64,000 nucleotides of DNA from Ruminococcaceae bacterium UBA5891 (GCA_002431945.1 DJET01000070.1:7364-71363), one strand, 5' to 3'. Shown: positions 51,867 through 61,370, counted from the stretch's first letter. Program-made: numbers and translations. The notes: generated by a model from the letters alone, not told the origin.

Positions 51867-52667
51867 CTAATCCTCAATCGGCAGAACAAGGCGGTGGCAA
51901 TAACGGCGCGCTTCAATCTCGCGCCCCGTATAGGGCGCAACTATACCCAGTACGCGCGGATAGTCCGCGGGCGTTAGTCCGCGCGCCTTGACCTCGCGGC
52001 CGAGAGCCAGCCAGGCTCCGTCCACGCCGCTGTAATCTCCGTGGTAAAGTACCGAAAGCGCACGGCATTCGGGCATTGTAACCGCTTCGTCGGGCGCTTT
52101 GTCCTTCCTCACGGGCACGCACATCCAAAACGGATAAGGAGTTTTACCGATATATCCGTCAAGATAATCCCGACGGTCCGATACCGAAAAGATCGGCTCG
52201 TCGGAAAGAATGTAGCCCTTACTAACGCACTCGCCGTAAAAATCGTACATAGCGGCATATTTTTCATCGATGGTGTGCCCCTCAAAGCGCCGCATACAGC
52301 ACGTTACCTCCGGTACGGTCATAAGCTGAACCGATATGCCCGCGTTCTCTTCGGCGCGCAGGCGTATTTCCTCAACGCTGCGCTGCAAATCGTGAAGCCG
52401 CTTTGTAAGCGTTTCAAGCAGACCGGAAGCCTCGCCGCCCTTAGCAAAATAATCGGCAATGCTTTCCTGGCTCAGTCCCATTGCCCTGAATTTTTCAATC
52501 TGCAAAATACGCGCTATATTATGGTTATCATAATAACGCCGCCCGCTTTCAGGCGCAATGTAAACGGGTGTAAGCAGACCTTTTTCCTCCATACGCATAA
52601 GGGTGCTGCGTGAAATGCCGCAGGCATGCGCCGCCTCGGTTATTTGAAAAAGCTTTTTTGTGTCCAT
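51867..52667 (-). CDS. MerR-family regulator with GyrI-like effector domain
   Basis: This 266-residue protein has an N-terminal MerR winged HTH (ITEAAHACGISRSTLMRMEEKGLL, followed by YYDNHNIARI). A coiled coil lies at about 70-110. A C-terminal GyrI/BmrR-like ligand domain spans about 115-265. MerR/BmrR proteins activate multidrug or stress genes by untwisting an over-long promoter. GGGAGAA precedes the ATG. Convergent with the upstream lipoprotein gene; no adjacent target gene is seen. Confidence 0.9.
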   Translation of the reverse strand: MDTKKLFQITEAAHACGISRSTLMRMEEKGLLTPVYIAPESGRRYYDNHNIARILQIEKFRAMGLSQESIADYFAKGGEASGLLETLTKRLHDLQRSVEEIRLRAEENAGISVQLMTVPEVTCCMRRFEGHTIDEKYAAMYDFYGECVSKGYILSDEPIFSVSDRRDYLDGYIGKTPYPFWMCVPVRKDKAPDEAVTMPECRALSVLYHGDYSGVDGAWLALGREVKARGLTPADYPRVLGIVAPYTGREIEARRYCHRLVLPIED

Positions 52668-52725
52668 TTCAATTATTCTCCCGAAATTTCTCTTATTCGT
52701 TCACCGAAGAACGTGTTATACCGTT

Positions 52726-52755
52726 ATTATAAAATAAGCCTCAAACCGTTGTCAA
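52726..52755 (-). promoter_or_regulatory. Promoter of the MerR gene
   Basis: On the minus strand TTGACA (52750-52755), 18-base spacer, TATAAT (52726-52731). The slightly long spacer is compatible with self-regulation. The leader is about 52 bases. Confidence 0.75.
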
Positions 52756-52788
52756 GGGTAAGTGTTATTGTGGAGGTTTATTTTCTTG

Positions 52789-52875
52789 CCATTGCAAACA
52801 CCGTTAGGTGCGTGGCAATCCGTTTTTCTTTTAGAGGGGAGGCGGATTCTTTCGCGCTATGCGCTCAGAATGACA
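52789..52875. repeat. Dispersed repeat, copy B
   Basis: Same block order as 53-140 (CCATTGCAAACACCG, GGTGCGTGGCAATCCG, GGCGGATTCTTTCGCGC, CTCAGAATGACA). It is noncoding and diverged by about a tenth by eye. It lies in the 356-base space between MerR and XRE genes. Confidence 0.75.
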
Positions 52876-52941
52876 CACAATCTTTTCAGTGCGAAGCCGT
52901 ATAAACGGGTGTGGCGATCCGTTCCCCTTGTCATTTAAGAT

Positions 52942-52989
52942 AAAAAAGCTTTAATAACCGTAAAATACTGCGGATATTAAAGCTTTTTT
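52942..52989 (-). terminator. Terminator of the XRE gene
   Basis: AAAAAAGCTTTAATA (52942-52956) and a matching arm through 52989 form a long stem. Read on the minus strand it ends in GCTTTTTT. The gene at 53024 stops just upstream in that direction. Confidence 0.8.
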
Positions 52990-53023
52990 GTTTTAGTTTC
53001 TGTTTTTGCTTTAATTAAAATAC

Positions 53024-53266
53024 TTACTTGATTTCCTGTTCAAGATTATTAAATTCATCTGTATTAAAAAATTCTGCCAATGTTATATCCAAACCGTCGC
53101 ATATCATTTTTATTGTAAGCAGTTTTGGATTTTTGCTTTTGCCGTAAAGAATGTTTTTAACAGACGACGGCGGTAATGCGCATAAGTTTGCAAGCTTATT
53201 TATCGATATATTCCGTTCGTAGCAAAGGTCAAATATTCGGTTTTTAACAGCTGTTACGGTATCCAT
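53024..53266 (-). CDS. XRE-family regulator
   Basis: This 80-residue single HTH protein has the recognition region NKLANLCALPPSSVKNILYG near residues 21-42. The effector or dimer part is short. It is divergent from the SLOG gene with a large inverted repeat between them (53314-53351), so it most likely controls that gene and itself. Confidence 0.85.
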   Translation of the reverse strand: MDTVTAVKNRIFDLCYERNISINKLANLCALPPSSVKNILYGKSKNPKLLTIKMICDGLDITLAEFFNTDEFNNLEQEIK

Positions 53267-53313
53267 ATTATCAGCTCCTTTTTTGCTATGTTACAATAAA
53301 CACTTGCAAATAG

Positions 53314-53351
53314 TAGGCTATGTGTGATACTATAGGTCTATACATAGCCTA
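53314..53351. promoter_or_regulatory. Palindromic operator between XRE and SLOG genes
   Basis: TAGGCTATGT (53314-53323) and ACATAGCCTA (53342-53351) form a perfect inverted repeat with an 18-base spacer. It overlaps a possible SLOG promoter (TTGCAA at 53304-53309; GATACT at 53326-53331). It sits between the two divergent genes. Confidence 0.65.
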
Positions 53352-53366
53352 TAAGGAGAAATAATT

Positions 53367-53807
53367 ATGACCGTAACATTTTTTGGGCACCGAAACACGC
53401 CGGACAGCATACAGCCGTCGCTTAAGAAAACATTGATACAGCTTATTGAAAAAGAGGGTGCCGATACCTTTTATGTGGGGAACGAAGGAAATTTTGACTG
53501 TATTGTATATAACACGTTAAAGGAGTTAAAAGCGATATACCCATTTATTCAATTTAAAGTAATGTTGGCTTACCTTACAAAACGCAAAAGAGATTTTTAC
53601 ACGCCGGAGCCGGACGATACCGTATTTCCCGACGAGCTGTTAAAAACCCCGCTTAAATTTGCTATATCAAAAAGAAACAATATAATGCTAAAGCTTGCCG
53701 ATACGGTTGTTATGTATGCCTGCGCCGCCGGCAGTACGCTTAATTTAAAAGCCTTGGCGGAGGACAGGGGTAAAAAGGTTATAAATTTATATAAGACAGG
53801 GAATTAA
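53367..53807 (+). CDS. SLOG-family nucleotide-binding-fold protein
   Basis: This 146-residue protein of the SLOG/DprA-like Rossmann superfamily has the opening strand VTFFGHR, the loop YVGNEGNFDCIVYNTLKEL near 36-55, and a later AGSTLNLKALAEDRGKKVINL near 122-142 (typical AGS.T motif). Such proteins are thought to bind nucleotides or nucleotide-like signals and are often linked to stress or phage-defence. The role here is unknown. The AAGGAG site precedes the ATG. The divergent XRE regulator is its likely controller. Confidence 0.8.
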   Translation: MTVTFFGHRNTPDSIQPSLKKTLIQLIEKEGADTFYVGNEGNFDCIVYNTLKELKAIYPFIQFKVMLAYLTKRKRDFYTPEPDDTVFPDELLKTPLKFAISKRNNIMLKLADTVVMYACAAGSTLNLKALAEDRGKKVINLYKTGN

Positions 53808-53817
53808 AAAGGGGATA

Positions 53818-53896
53818 CGGATTGCCACAGCCGTTTACACGGCTTCGCAATGACGGGGGAGGGAAAACGGATTGCCGCAGTCGTTCGCAATGACGG
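53818..53896. repeat. Dispersed repeat, copy C (two units)
   Basis: Two units each read CGGATTGCC(A/G)CAG ... CGCAATGACGG (53818-53856 and 53868-53896). They match copy A bases 21-60 in reverse complement. Noncoding, between the convergent SLOG and PBP genes. Confidence 0.7.
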
Positions 53897-53922
53897 AAGA
53901 GGAAAAAACGGCACGGCGTTTT

Positions 53923-55536
53923 TCAGTTATCGCCCTTAAGCGCCGTTATGCCGTCTGCAATTTCGGCAAACACCTCGCCGCAGCTTTTGGTTTGCTCGGC
54001 GGTGTTTTCAGAAAAAACTATCACGGTGTATTCGGGCTTTTCGGCAGGAAAAAAGCCGCAAAACCAGCCCTCGCAGATCTCTGTTCCGTTTTGAAATTTT
54101 CCCGTTTGCGCGGTTGCGGTTTTTCCGGCGGCGCTTACGGTTTTAGGCCGTGCGGACGCGCCCGTTCCCTCTTCGATAACGGCGGCAAGGTATTCCCTTA
54201 ATACGGCCGCGGTGCCGTCGCTCATAATTCTTATTCTGCCGCCCTTTTCGTAAGGCTCTGTTTTTCCGTCCTTAAGGGTTCCCTTTACTACTGAGGGTAT
54301 GCTGTACGACCCGTCGTAAGCGGCGGCGCAGTAAAGGTTAAGCATAGCCACGGGGCTTGTTAACAGCTCGCCCTGACCTATGCTGAAATTTGCAAGATAC
54401 GCGATATTTGAAAGCGACTCCTTTTGAGGAAGACTGCCCGCCGAAACGCTTAAGCCCTCGCATATATCGAACGCCTTGCCGAAGTTAAGCGAGGACGCGG
54501 CGTTATATATTTTATCTCCCCCGATATAAAAGGCATAATTATAAAAGAAGGTGTTGCAGGAATTCGCAAGACCGCTTTTAAGGTTCATCAGCCCGTGACC
54601 GCTGCGCTTGTGGCATTTGAAAAAACGGTCGATTATTTCACAGCTGCCCGTGCAGGTGTAGGTAAATCCGCCCTTGCCCGATTCTATACCCGCCGCCGCC
54701 ACGCAAAGCTTAAAAACCGAGCCGACGTTATACGCCGCCAAAGCGCGGTTTAAAAGGGGAGAGCCCTCGGCGTTTAAATACTCTGATACATTCGTCAAGT
54801 CAAAATACGGGGTGCTTACCGCCGCCAGTATTTCGGAGCTTTCGGCTTTTGCCACAACAACCGCGCCCTTTTTTATACTGCCTGCGGCGGTTTCGGCTAT
54901 TTGCTGAATATTAACGTCGATAGTGGAAACTATGCCGCCTGCCGTAACCGAGGTATCGTTTTCAACTACCGTTTCCGCCCCCTTAAGTATATCGCCCCTG
55001 CCGTTTTTGGTGTAAACAAACGCCGCCTGACTGTCTGAATACAAAAGCTTATCGTAAGCCTTTTCAAGCCCCGAAACCCCGTGGGAATCGGCGTCGGTAT
55101 ACCCTACAAGGTGAACGGCGGGGGTAGAAGCCGAATTATGAACATACACCTTCGTGCAGGAAATACCGTCGCAATCTATAATTTCGGGCACCTCGCAAAG
55201 CACCGGCTTGCCCGATTTAAGTCGGCTCAGCACGCTTTCAAGCTCCTCGCCCGATAAAACGCTGCTGATAGCGGTTACGGCGCGCGGCACGGGCGATACC
55301 GCCGCTATTATTTTACTTTCGGCGTTGGTGATGGGCGCCATATTTCTGTCGTATATTGTGCCGCGAAGCCTTGCGGCGGTAAGCCTGTACGAGCTTTGCT
55401 TTGCCAAAACGGCGGAGTAATCAGCCGTGGCTGCGGCGGCAACGCGAAGTATGCTTATAAAAAACAGCACCGCCGCTATAAAAAAGCAGCCTGCCGAACG
55501 CCTTGCAAACACCTTTTCAAAATATGTTTCATTCAA
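53923..55536 (-). CDS. Class B penicillin-binding protein (transpeptidase)
   Basis: This 537-residue protein has one N-terminal membrane helix (about 14-36). A PBP dimerisation-type domain lies at about 45-210. The transpeptidase has SVFK near 267-270 (nucleophile Ser), SCN near 325 (second motif), and GKTATAQTG near 472, where the usual K-T-G reads K-T-A. It cross-links peptidoglycan outside the membrane. It is FtsI/PBP2-like, but no division or sporulation neighbours are present. A perfect 14-base inverted repeat ends a few bases before the ATG and contains its AGGGGG ribosome site. Confidence 0.9.
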   Translation of the reverse strand: MNETYFEKVFARRSAGCFFIAAVLFFISILRVAAAATADYSAVLAKQSSYRLTAARLRGTIYDRNMAPITNAESKIIAAVSPVPRAVTAISSVLSGEELESVLSRLKSGKPVLCEVPEIIDCDGISCTKVYVHNSASTPAVHLVGYTDADSHGVSGLEKAYDKLLYSDSQAAFVYTKNGRGDILKGAETVVENDTSVTAGGIVSTIDVNIQQIAETAAGSIKKGAVVVAKAESSEILAAVSTPYFDLTNVSEYLNAEGSPLLNRALAAYNVGSVFKLCVAAAGIESGKGGFTYTCTGSCEIIDRFFKCHKRSGHGLMNLKSGLANSCNTFFYNYAFYIGGDKIYNAASSLNFGKAFDICEGLSVSAGSLPQKESLSNIAYLANFSIGQGELLTSPVAMLNLYCAAAYDGSYSIPSVVKGTLKDGKTEPYEKGGRIRIMSDGTAAVLREYLAAVIEEGTGASARPKTVSAAGKTATAQTGKFQNGTEICEGWFCGFFPAEKPEYTVIVFSENTAEQTKSCGEVFAEIADGITALKGDN

Positions 55537-55541
55537 ATATA

Positions 55542-55574
55542 CCGCCCCCTGTTAAAATTATTAACAGGGGGCGG
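55542..55574 (-). promoter_or_regulatory. Hairpin between symporter and PBP genes, covering the PBP ribosome site
   Basis: CCGCCCCCTGTTAA (55542-55555) and TTAACAGGGGGCGG (55561-55574) are perfect arms around AATTA. Read on the minus strand, the second arm carries AGGGGG about 12 bases before the PBP ATG. It starts 5 bases after the symporter stop. It may terminate the symporter message or block PBP translation, or both. Confidence 0.6.
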
Positions 55575-55579
55575 CGGCT

Positions 55580-56911
55580 TTAAACCTTTTTTAAAGAAAA
55601 ATTATTAAGCTTTTCATTAACAAAAGAAGAAAGCAGCATTACCGCAAAGGTATTAACGCAAAGCATAATGCCGTTAAAAAACGCCGAAAGCCGCCACGCG
55701 GTATCCGCACTGCAAACAGCGCCTATTATACAGGCGGCCGGGTATATAAAAACAAACAGCCTTTTGCCCTTATTGCCGAAAACATAAGAACAGCACACCG
55801 TGCCGTAATAGCCCCAGCCTATAACGCTTGAAAGCCCGAAAAGGCACATCATAAGCGCCAAAAGCGCGCCCGAAAGGTCGCCGTAAATAACGGAAAAGGC
55901 CTCGTTTACAAGCTCGGTAGAGGCGGTAGCGCCGTAATTTATATAAACGCCCGAACAAAGCACGGTAAGCGCAGTCAGGGTACAGATAACAACCGTATCG
56001 GTAAAAACCTCGAAAATGCCGTAAAGGCTTTGCTTTACGCCGTCGGTATTATCCGAAGCGGAATGTGCCATTGCAGATGTGCCGAGTCCCGCCTCGTTTG
56101 AAAAAACGCCGCGCGACGCGCCGTTTACAAGCGCCGCCGTAAACGAGCCTATAACGCCGCCCGTTACCGCCTTAGGGCAAAACGCGCCCTTTATTATCAT
56201 ACCGAAGGCGTGCGGCAGCTCCGATAAATTTTTGCCTATGACTCCGAAGGTCATAACAATATAAAGCGCCGCCATTAAGGGGACTATTTTTTCGGTAAAG
56301 GCGCCTATTCTTGTGTTTCCGCCCGCAAGCACCGCTGCCGTTACTGCCGCAAAAACAATGCCGCCCGTTACCTTAACGGCGGTGCCGCCCCCTACCGACG
56401 CTATCGCGGCGTTGGTTTGGGTTAAATTTCCGCTTGTGAAAACGGCGAAAATTCCGCAAACGGCAAAAATTGCCGCCAAGGGCTTAAACGCGATAGGAAG
56501 CCCGTTTTTTATGTAATACATGGGGCCGCCCACAAAGGCTCCGTCCTTTTTTTCGCGGTAATTAAGCGATAATACTATTTCCGCCACCTTTATTATCATA
56601 CCCGCAAAGGCGCTTACCCACATCCAAAAAACGGCGCCTGCGCCGCCTAAGGAAAGCGCGCCCGCAACGCCCGCTATGTTGCCTGTTCCCACCGTTGCCG
56701 AAAGCGCGGTGCAAGCCGCCTGAAAGGGGCTTACCTCGCCCTTTTTTCTTTTTTTGAATATGCCGCCGAGGGCATAGGCAACAGAGGAGGGCAGGTATTT
56801 AAACTGAAAAAAATTACTTTTAACCGTAAAATAAATTCCCGAAAACACAAGAAATACAAACGGCAGCATACCCGATATAAGCGTTTCCGCAAAGCAAAAA
56901 AAGTCCCTCAT
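55580..56911 (-). CDS. Alanine/glycine:cation symporter (AGCS family)
   Basis: This is a sodium- or proton-coupled amino-acid importer, about 443 residues and 10-11 membrane segments. The family motif GTGNIAGVAGALSLGGAGAVFW is near residue 80. ASRGVFSNEAGLGTSAMAH is near 275. It acts in the cytoplasmic membrane. The start is taken as ATG 56911, because AAGGAAAG lies 8 bases upstream of it; an ATG at 56938 would add 9 residues. The gene is followed in the same direction by the PBP gene. Substrate is alanine or glycine by family. Confidence 0.92.
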   Translation of the reverse strand: MRDFFCFAETLISGMLPFVFLVFSGIYFTVKSNFFQFKYLPSSVAYALGGIFKKRKKGEVSPFQAACTALSATVGTGNIAGVAGALSLGGAGAVFWMWVSAFAGMIIKVAEIVLSLNYREKKDGAFVGGPMYYIKNGLPIAFKPLAAIFAVCGIFAVFTSGNLTQTNAAIASVGGGTAVKVTGGIVFAAVTAAVLAGGNTRIGAFTEKIVPLMAALYIVMTFGVIGKNLSELPHAFGMIIKGAFCPKAVTGGVIGSFTAALVNGASRGVFSNEAGLGTSAMAHSASDNTDGVKQSLYGIFEVFTDTVVICTLTALTVLCSGVYINYGATASTELVNEAFSVIYGDLSGALLALMMCLFGLSSVIGWGYYGTVCCSYVFGNKGKRLFVFIYPAACIIGAVCSADTAWRLSAFFNGIMLCVNTFAVMLLSSFVNEKLNNFSLKKV

Positions 56912-57000
56912 AACACACTTTCCTTTCAAGTAAAGCATATTATAAGGGAACCTGATTTATGCTTAGACGATACAATCGGGGTACAATGCTTTTTTAACTG

Positions 57001-57046
57001 CCCCTCAGTCGCCTGCGGTGACAGCTCCCCTGACAAGGGGAGCCGA
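57001..57046. repeat. Short dispersed palindromic repeat
   Basis: CCCCTCAGTCGCCTGCGG, then GTGACAGCTCCCCTG-ACA-AGGGGAGCC, a hairpin of CTCCCCT/AGGGGAG. The same type of element (CAGTC...GACAGCTCCC...GGGAGCC) is frequent in gut Clostridia genomes; that is recalled, not searched. It lies just after the clpE stop. Confidence 0.55.
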
Positions 57047-59356
57047 TTATGACTTAGATATTGAATAAACCGTTTCTATCTTTATATCGGGCGCGGCGGT
57101 GCAGCTGAGCTCTTTTATACTGCCCTCGCCGTTATCCACAATAATATCAACCAGTTTATTTTCTATTTCGCGGCGGATAATATTTCTCAGCTCTCTTGCT
57201 CCGCGCTTGCCGTTTCCGCACTTTTCGGCAAGATATGTGCAAACGCTGTTATCAAACCTAAAGTCGATAAGCCTTTCCGAAAGCGAAGCCTTAAGCTCGT
57301 TAAGCATAAGCTCGGCAATTTTTGCAAGCGATTCGGCGTTAAGCGGCGAAAATACCACAATTTCGTCCACACGCGCTATAAATTCGGGGCGTAAAAAGCC
57401 TTCAAGCGCTTTAAGCGCCTTTTCCTTTGAGGCGTCCGCCTGAGTTTTGCCGAAGCCAAGCAGGTTTTCGGTGCGTTCGCTGCCCGCGTTTGAGGTCATA
57501 ACGATTATGGTGTTTTCAAAGTTTACCGTTCTGCCCTGCGCGTCGGTGATTCTGCCGTCGTCAAGTATTTGAAGCAGCACGTTAAGCACGTCGGGGTGGG
57601 CTTTTTCTATTTCGTCAAACAGCACCACGGAGTAAGGCTTTCTGCGCACCTTTTCGGTCAGCTGACCTGCCTCGTCGTAGCCTACGTATCCGGGCGGCGC
57701 GCCTATAATTCTTGATACCGAGTGCTTTTCCATAAATTCGGACATATCAAGGCGGATAAGCGTTTCGGGCGTATCGAAAAGCTGCTCTGAAAGCACCTTT
57801 ACAAGCTCGGTTTTACCAACGCCCGTAGGTCCTACGAATATAAACGATGCGGGGCGGTGCAGATTGCTTGTATGCACTCTTGAACGCTTGACTGCGGCGG
57901 CAACCAAATGCGTAGCCTCCGCCTGACCGATAATTTTCTTATTAAGCGCGTCTTCAAGGCCTGCAAGCTTTTTAAGGTCGCTTTCCTGCACCTTTGAAGC
58001 CGGTATACCCGTCCACAGCTCTATCACCTTTGCAATATCCGCGTCGGTAACGGTGTTGTGCGAGGCGGGTTCGTAAAGTCCGGCGGCTATATTTTTATAC
58101 TTTTCAAGCTCGGATTTTACCATTGCCTGTTTTTCGTAATCGGGGTTTTCAACATTGTTTTCAAGTTCTTCAAGCTCTACCGAATAATCCGCTATTTTTT
58201 TGTTTGCGATATAAAGCTCGTCTATCGCCTTATTTTTAAGGCTTGCGCAGGCGCACGCCTCGTCAAGCAGATCTATGGCTTTATCGGGCAGATAGCGGTC
58301 GGTAACGTAGCGCTCGGAAAGCAGAACCGCCTTTTTAACGATATCGTCGGTAATAACCACGTTGTGAAAGCCCTCGTAATAGCCCTTAACGCCCATCAGG
58401 ATATTTTCGGCGTCTGAAAGGGAGGGCTCTTCAACCGTTACGGGCTGAAAACGGCGTTCAAGCGCCGCGTCCTTTTCAATATATTTGCGGTATTCCTTAA
58501 AGGTGGTGGCGCCTATAACCTGTATCTCGCCGCGGGAAAGGGCGGGCTTTAATATATTTGCGGCGTTCATTGAGCCTTCGGCAGAGTCGCCCGCGCCTAC
58601 AAGGTTATGAATTTCATCTATAAAAAGTATTATATCTCCTGCCGCCTTAACCTCGTCCACAAGCCCCTTAACGCGGCTTTCAAACTGACCGCGGAACTGC
58701 GTGCCCGCAACAAGACCGGTGAGGTCAAGCAGGTAGATTTCTTTATCAAGCAGTCTTGCGGGCGCTTCGCCGTTTGCTATTTTTTGCGCCAACCCCTCTG
58801 CAATGGCGGTTTTGCCCACGCCCGGCTCGCCTATTAAGCAGGGGTTGTTTTTGGTGCGGCGCGAAAGAATTTGTATTGTGCGGTAAAGCTCTTTATCCCT
58901 GCCTATTATAACGTCGGTCTGACCGTTTTTTGCCTTTTCGGTAAGGTTGGTGCAATACTGCTCCATAAAGCGGCGGCGTTTTTTCTTAGGTCTTTTATCA
59001 GCCGCGGCGTTTTCCTTGCCGTCTTTACTTTCTTTACTTTCGGTTTTTTCGCCCCCGAAAAGCTTACCCAAAAACGGGAATGCGGGCGCGGTGCCCAAAT
59101 CAAAGGTTTCGTCGTTCAGCTCGGCGTCGTCGTTTTCGTTTTCTTCGTTAAGCGACATAAGATCCATAAACTGGTCGCTCATCTGCTCTATATCCTCGTC
59201 CGATATATTCATACGCTTAAGCATATCGTCGACGGGTTTTATGCCGAGCTCCTTAGCGCACACAAGGCAAAGGCCCTGCGGCTCTGAGCCGGGTGTGGAC
59301 GCGTCGGCAAGAAAAACCACTGCCGGACGTTTTTTGCATCTTGAACAAAGCTTCAT
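57047..59356 (-). CDS. clpE: ClpE-like ATP-dependent protease chaperone
   Basis: This 769-residue Hsp100 unfoldase feeds proteins to ClpP. An N-terminal zinc finger has Cys4, Cys7, Cys30 and Cys33, which places it with ClpE rather than ClpC. Two AAA+ modules follow: Walker A GEPGVGKT near 175 and GPTGVGKT near 510, with Walker B LFIDEIH and [14 protein letters not shown] middle domain with short coiled coil ([17 protein letters not shown]) lies near 400. It is the last gene of the ecf-truA-cvpA transcript, without ctsR/mcsAB neighbours. Regulation by heat is possible but no CtsR box was identified. Confidence 0.9.
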   Translation of the reverse strand: MKLCSRCKKRPAVVFLADASTPGSEPQGLCLVCAKELGIKPVDDMLKRMNISDEDIEQMSDQFMDLMSLNEENENDDAELNDETFDLGTAPAFPFLGKLFGGEKTESKESKDGKENAAADKRPKKKRRRFMEQYCTNLTEKAKNGQTDVIIGRDKELYRTIQILSRRTKNNPCLIGEPGVGKTAIAEGLAQKIANGEAPARLLDKEIYLLDLTGLVAGTQFRGQFESRVKGLVDEVKAAGDIILFIDEIHNLVGAGDSAEGSMNAANILKPALSRGEIQVIGATTFKEYRKYIEKDAALERRFQPVTVEEPSLSDAENILMGVKGYYEGFHNVVITDDIVKKAVLLSERYVTDRYLPDKAIDLLDEACACASLKNKAIDELYIANKKIADYSVELEELENNVENPDYEKQAMVKSELEKYKNIAAGLYEPASHNTVTDADIAKVIELWTGIPASKVQESDLKKLAGLEDALNKKIIGQAEATHLVAAAVKRSRVHTSNLHRPASFIFVGPTGVGKTELVKVLSEQLFDTPETLIRLDMSEFMEKHSVSRIIGAPPGYVGYDEAGQLTEKVRRKPYSVVLFDEIEKAHPDVLNVLLQILDDGRITDAQGRTVNFENTIIVMTSNAGSERTENLLGFGKTQADASKEKALKALEGFLRPEFIARVDEIVVFSPLNAESLAKIAELMLNELKASLSERLIDFRFDNSVCTYLAEKCGNGKRGARELRNIIRREIENKLVDIIVDNGEGSIKELSCTAAPDIKIETVYSISKS

Positions 59357-59373
59357 TTTGTATCTCCGTTTAA

Positions 59374-60057
59374 TTAAAAGAATTTAGCGGTAAGGTGCGT
59401 GAAAAACCACGAGCCGCGAACCGCCTCGCCGGTAAAAATCAAAAAGCCGTTTTCGGTTACGGATACTATAAGGGAAACAACCGTGCAAAACAGCGCGGCT
59501 ATTATTATGCCCTTGGGTATTCCCACAATACCTCCGAGCACCCGATTAAGCGAGCCTACAATACTGAAAGAAAACAGCCTGTTTATAAATTTGGCGAGTA
59601 TTTTCACAATAAATATCAGTATTATCATTAAAAACACCGAGTAAATAAGCGAAAGCAGCTTAACAGCCATAGGCTTAACGGCGGTTTGGGATACCGCCCT
59701 TACCGCGTTTTCGGTATTATCGCCTATATGCTCGGAAACGGTTTTATCAAGGCTATCCTTTGAAACGCCCAATTTTTCGGAATGATTTTTTATAACCGAG
59801 GGAAGTGCGTTCCATACCGAGTCGGACGTATCGGTCACCGACTTATCCGTAACCGCGCTCATTGATTTTACTATCTGCGGTTCTATTATTTTATCATAGG
59901 TTATATTACCGAGTGGTGTACTTATTGTTAACGTTATGAAAACAGCCGCAATAAAGCCCGCTAACTCTATTGCTACTTTTACAAAGCCGCGCTTTGCGGA
60001 AATTAAAGCCACCGCGAGTATAATTAAAACCACGATAAGATCAAGAACTATGCTCAT
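59374..60057 (-). CDS. CvpA-family membrane protein
   Basis: This 227-residue protein has four predicted membrane segments and matches the CvpA family (RGFVKVAIELAGFIAAV near 24-40 after the first helix). The C-terminal half has another pair of segments. CvpA members affect biofilm or envelope properties; mechanism is unknown. It lies 17 bases upstream of clpE with CGGAG before the clpE start, in the same transcript. Confidence 0.85.
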   Translation of the reverse strand: MSIVLDLIVVLIILAVALISAKRGFVKVAIELAGFIAAVFITLTISTPLGNITYDKIIEPQIVKSMSAVTDKSVTDTSDSVWNALPSVIKNHSEKLGVSKDSLDKTVSEHIGDNTENAVRAVSQTAVKPMAVKLLSLIYSVFLMIILIFIVKILAKFINRLFSFSIVGSLNRVLGGIVGIPKGIIIAALFCTVVSLIVSVTENGFLIFTGEAVRGSWFFTHLTAKFF

Positions 60058-60062
60058 ATGTA

Positions 60063-61370
60063 TTACTCTCCTTCTGCCTCAAGCTTTATAATTTCAATTT
60101 TATTATCGGTTATTACCGCCGCCGTGTTCGAGCCCAATACGGCAAGCCGCACGGCGTCGAAGCCGCATTCCGCCTTTCTTAAAACGCCGCCGCTGTCCGA
60201 TAAAAGATACACCGCGGTATCGCTTATACAATAAATATGTCCGCCGAATACCTGTATATCACTTATTATGCCCTTAAATTCAAATTCGCTTTTTACCTGA
60301 CCTTTTTTTGTGAAAAGAACCACGCGGTTATCGGTTCGGTCGCTTTCCCTGTTAAATACCGCGGCGATACCGCCGCTGCCCGACCTTAAAAACGCCGGTG
60401 AAAAGTCGCTTTTATATTCGGTTTTTTTAAAGCCGCTCCACTCTGTAAAGATATATCCGTTTTCGGTAAGCGCGGAAAAGCCGGAATTGTGAAAGCCGTC
60501 AAGTGTGTATACAAGCGAGCCGTCTATAACGTCGGTATACTTAGGGGAGGCGGAATCGAATTCAAGCACGCTTATTTTTGAAGTAAACTTTCCCGAAGCG
60601 GCGGAAAAAAGCGACACTGCGATTTTTTTGCCGTTCGGCGATACGGCGACGTTATTGACCGTATCGGTTGCAGAGGACCATTCGTATATCCTTTTATTGC
60701 GTTTATCGTACACCGTTACTACCGAAGCGTATTTATCCGACCGTGTAACTACCGCATATACGCCCGAATCCGAAATACCGGCGGTTATGATTTCGTTATC
60801 GCTTTTAACCGTTCCTTTTTTTGAACGCAAATTGTAAACCGCCGCTTCGTTTCCGCCCTGAGAGAATATAAGCGCCCGCGTTTTCGAGGTTTTAAGCACG
60901 GGGTTTTCATAGCCGTGCATATAAGAGTATATTTCCTTACCGCCGCCCGAATATGCGCAAAGGCGCGTATCCGAAAGCACGTAATAATACCCCCCGCGCG
61001 AAACGGCGTTCAGGGTATCGCTGCTTTCAAGCGTTACTGGGTAACCGCCCGCGCCTATAAGCGCGGTTAAATTGCCTATATTTTCCGCTATGCCTACGGG
61101 CAGCACCAGATGAAGCACCGTAACCGCAATAATTATTACCGCCGCCGCAGAAAGGGTAATACGCGTTTTTCTTCTGCGTTCAAGCTTTTTGCCTTTGACG
61201 ACCTTAAGCGGGCTTTCGTTTTTTGCAGGTTCGGCTTTTGCCCTTTTTGCCCGTGCGGGCGACGGCTGCATTTCAATATCCTGCGATATATTTTCGGCGG
61301 TTTTTTTTGCCCTTTTCGGTTTAGGCGCGCCGCGCAGCCTGTTTACGTGTTTTTTCTTATAATCGGGCAT
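60063..61370 (-). CDS. DUF5711 membrane-anchored beta-propeller protein
   Basis: This 435-residue protein has a long basic N-terminal cytoplasmic tail (about 1-70, many Lys, Arg, Pro), one membrane helix (about 72-93) and an external WD40/YVTN-like propeller (about 110-430) of repeated Ile/Val-rich strands. It fits DUF5711, a clostridial family found beside truA and cvpA genes. No catalytic site is evident. The start overlaps the truA stop by 14 bases. Confidence 0.78.
   Translation of the reverse strand: MPDYKKKHVNRLRGAPKPKRAKKTAENISQDIEMQPSPARAKRAKAEPAKNESPLKVVKGKKLERRRKTRITLSAAAVIIIAVTVLHLVLPVGIAENIGNLTALIGAGGYPVTLESSDTLNAVSRGGYYYVLSDTRLCAYSGGGKEIYSYMHGYENPVLKTSKTRALIFSQGGNEAAVYNLRSKKGTVKSDNEIITAGISDSGVYAVVTRSDKYASVVTVYDKRNKRIYEWSSATDTVNNVAVSPNGKKIAVSLFSAASGKFTSKISVLEFDSASPKYTDVIDGSLVYTLDGFHNSGFSALTENGYIFTEWSGFKKTEYKSDFSPAFLRSGSGGIAAVFNRESDRTDNRVVLFTKKGQVKSEFEFKGIISDIQVFGGHIYCISDTAVYLLSDSGGVLRKAECGFDAVRLAVLGSNTAAVITDNKIEIIKLEAEGE

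Noticed and set aside
52626..52904. 92-residue plus-strand open frame across the MerR upstream region
   Set aside because: It runs through the MerR promoter and dispersed repeat; no ribosome site and no family resemblance.
56912..57046. Possible glycine riboswitch before the AGCS gene
   Set aside because: No paired aptamer core is visible; the space is short and largely occupied by a dispersed repeat.
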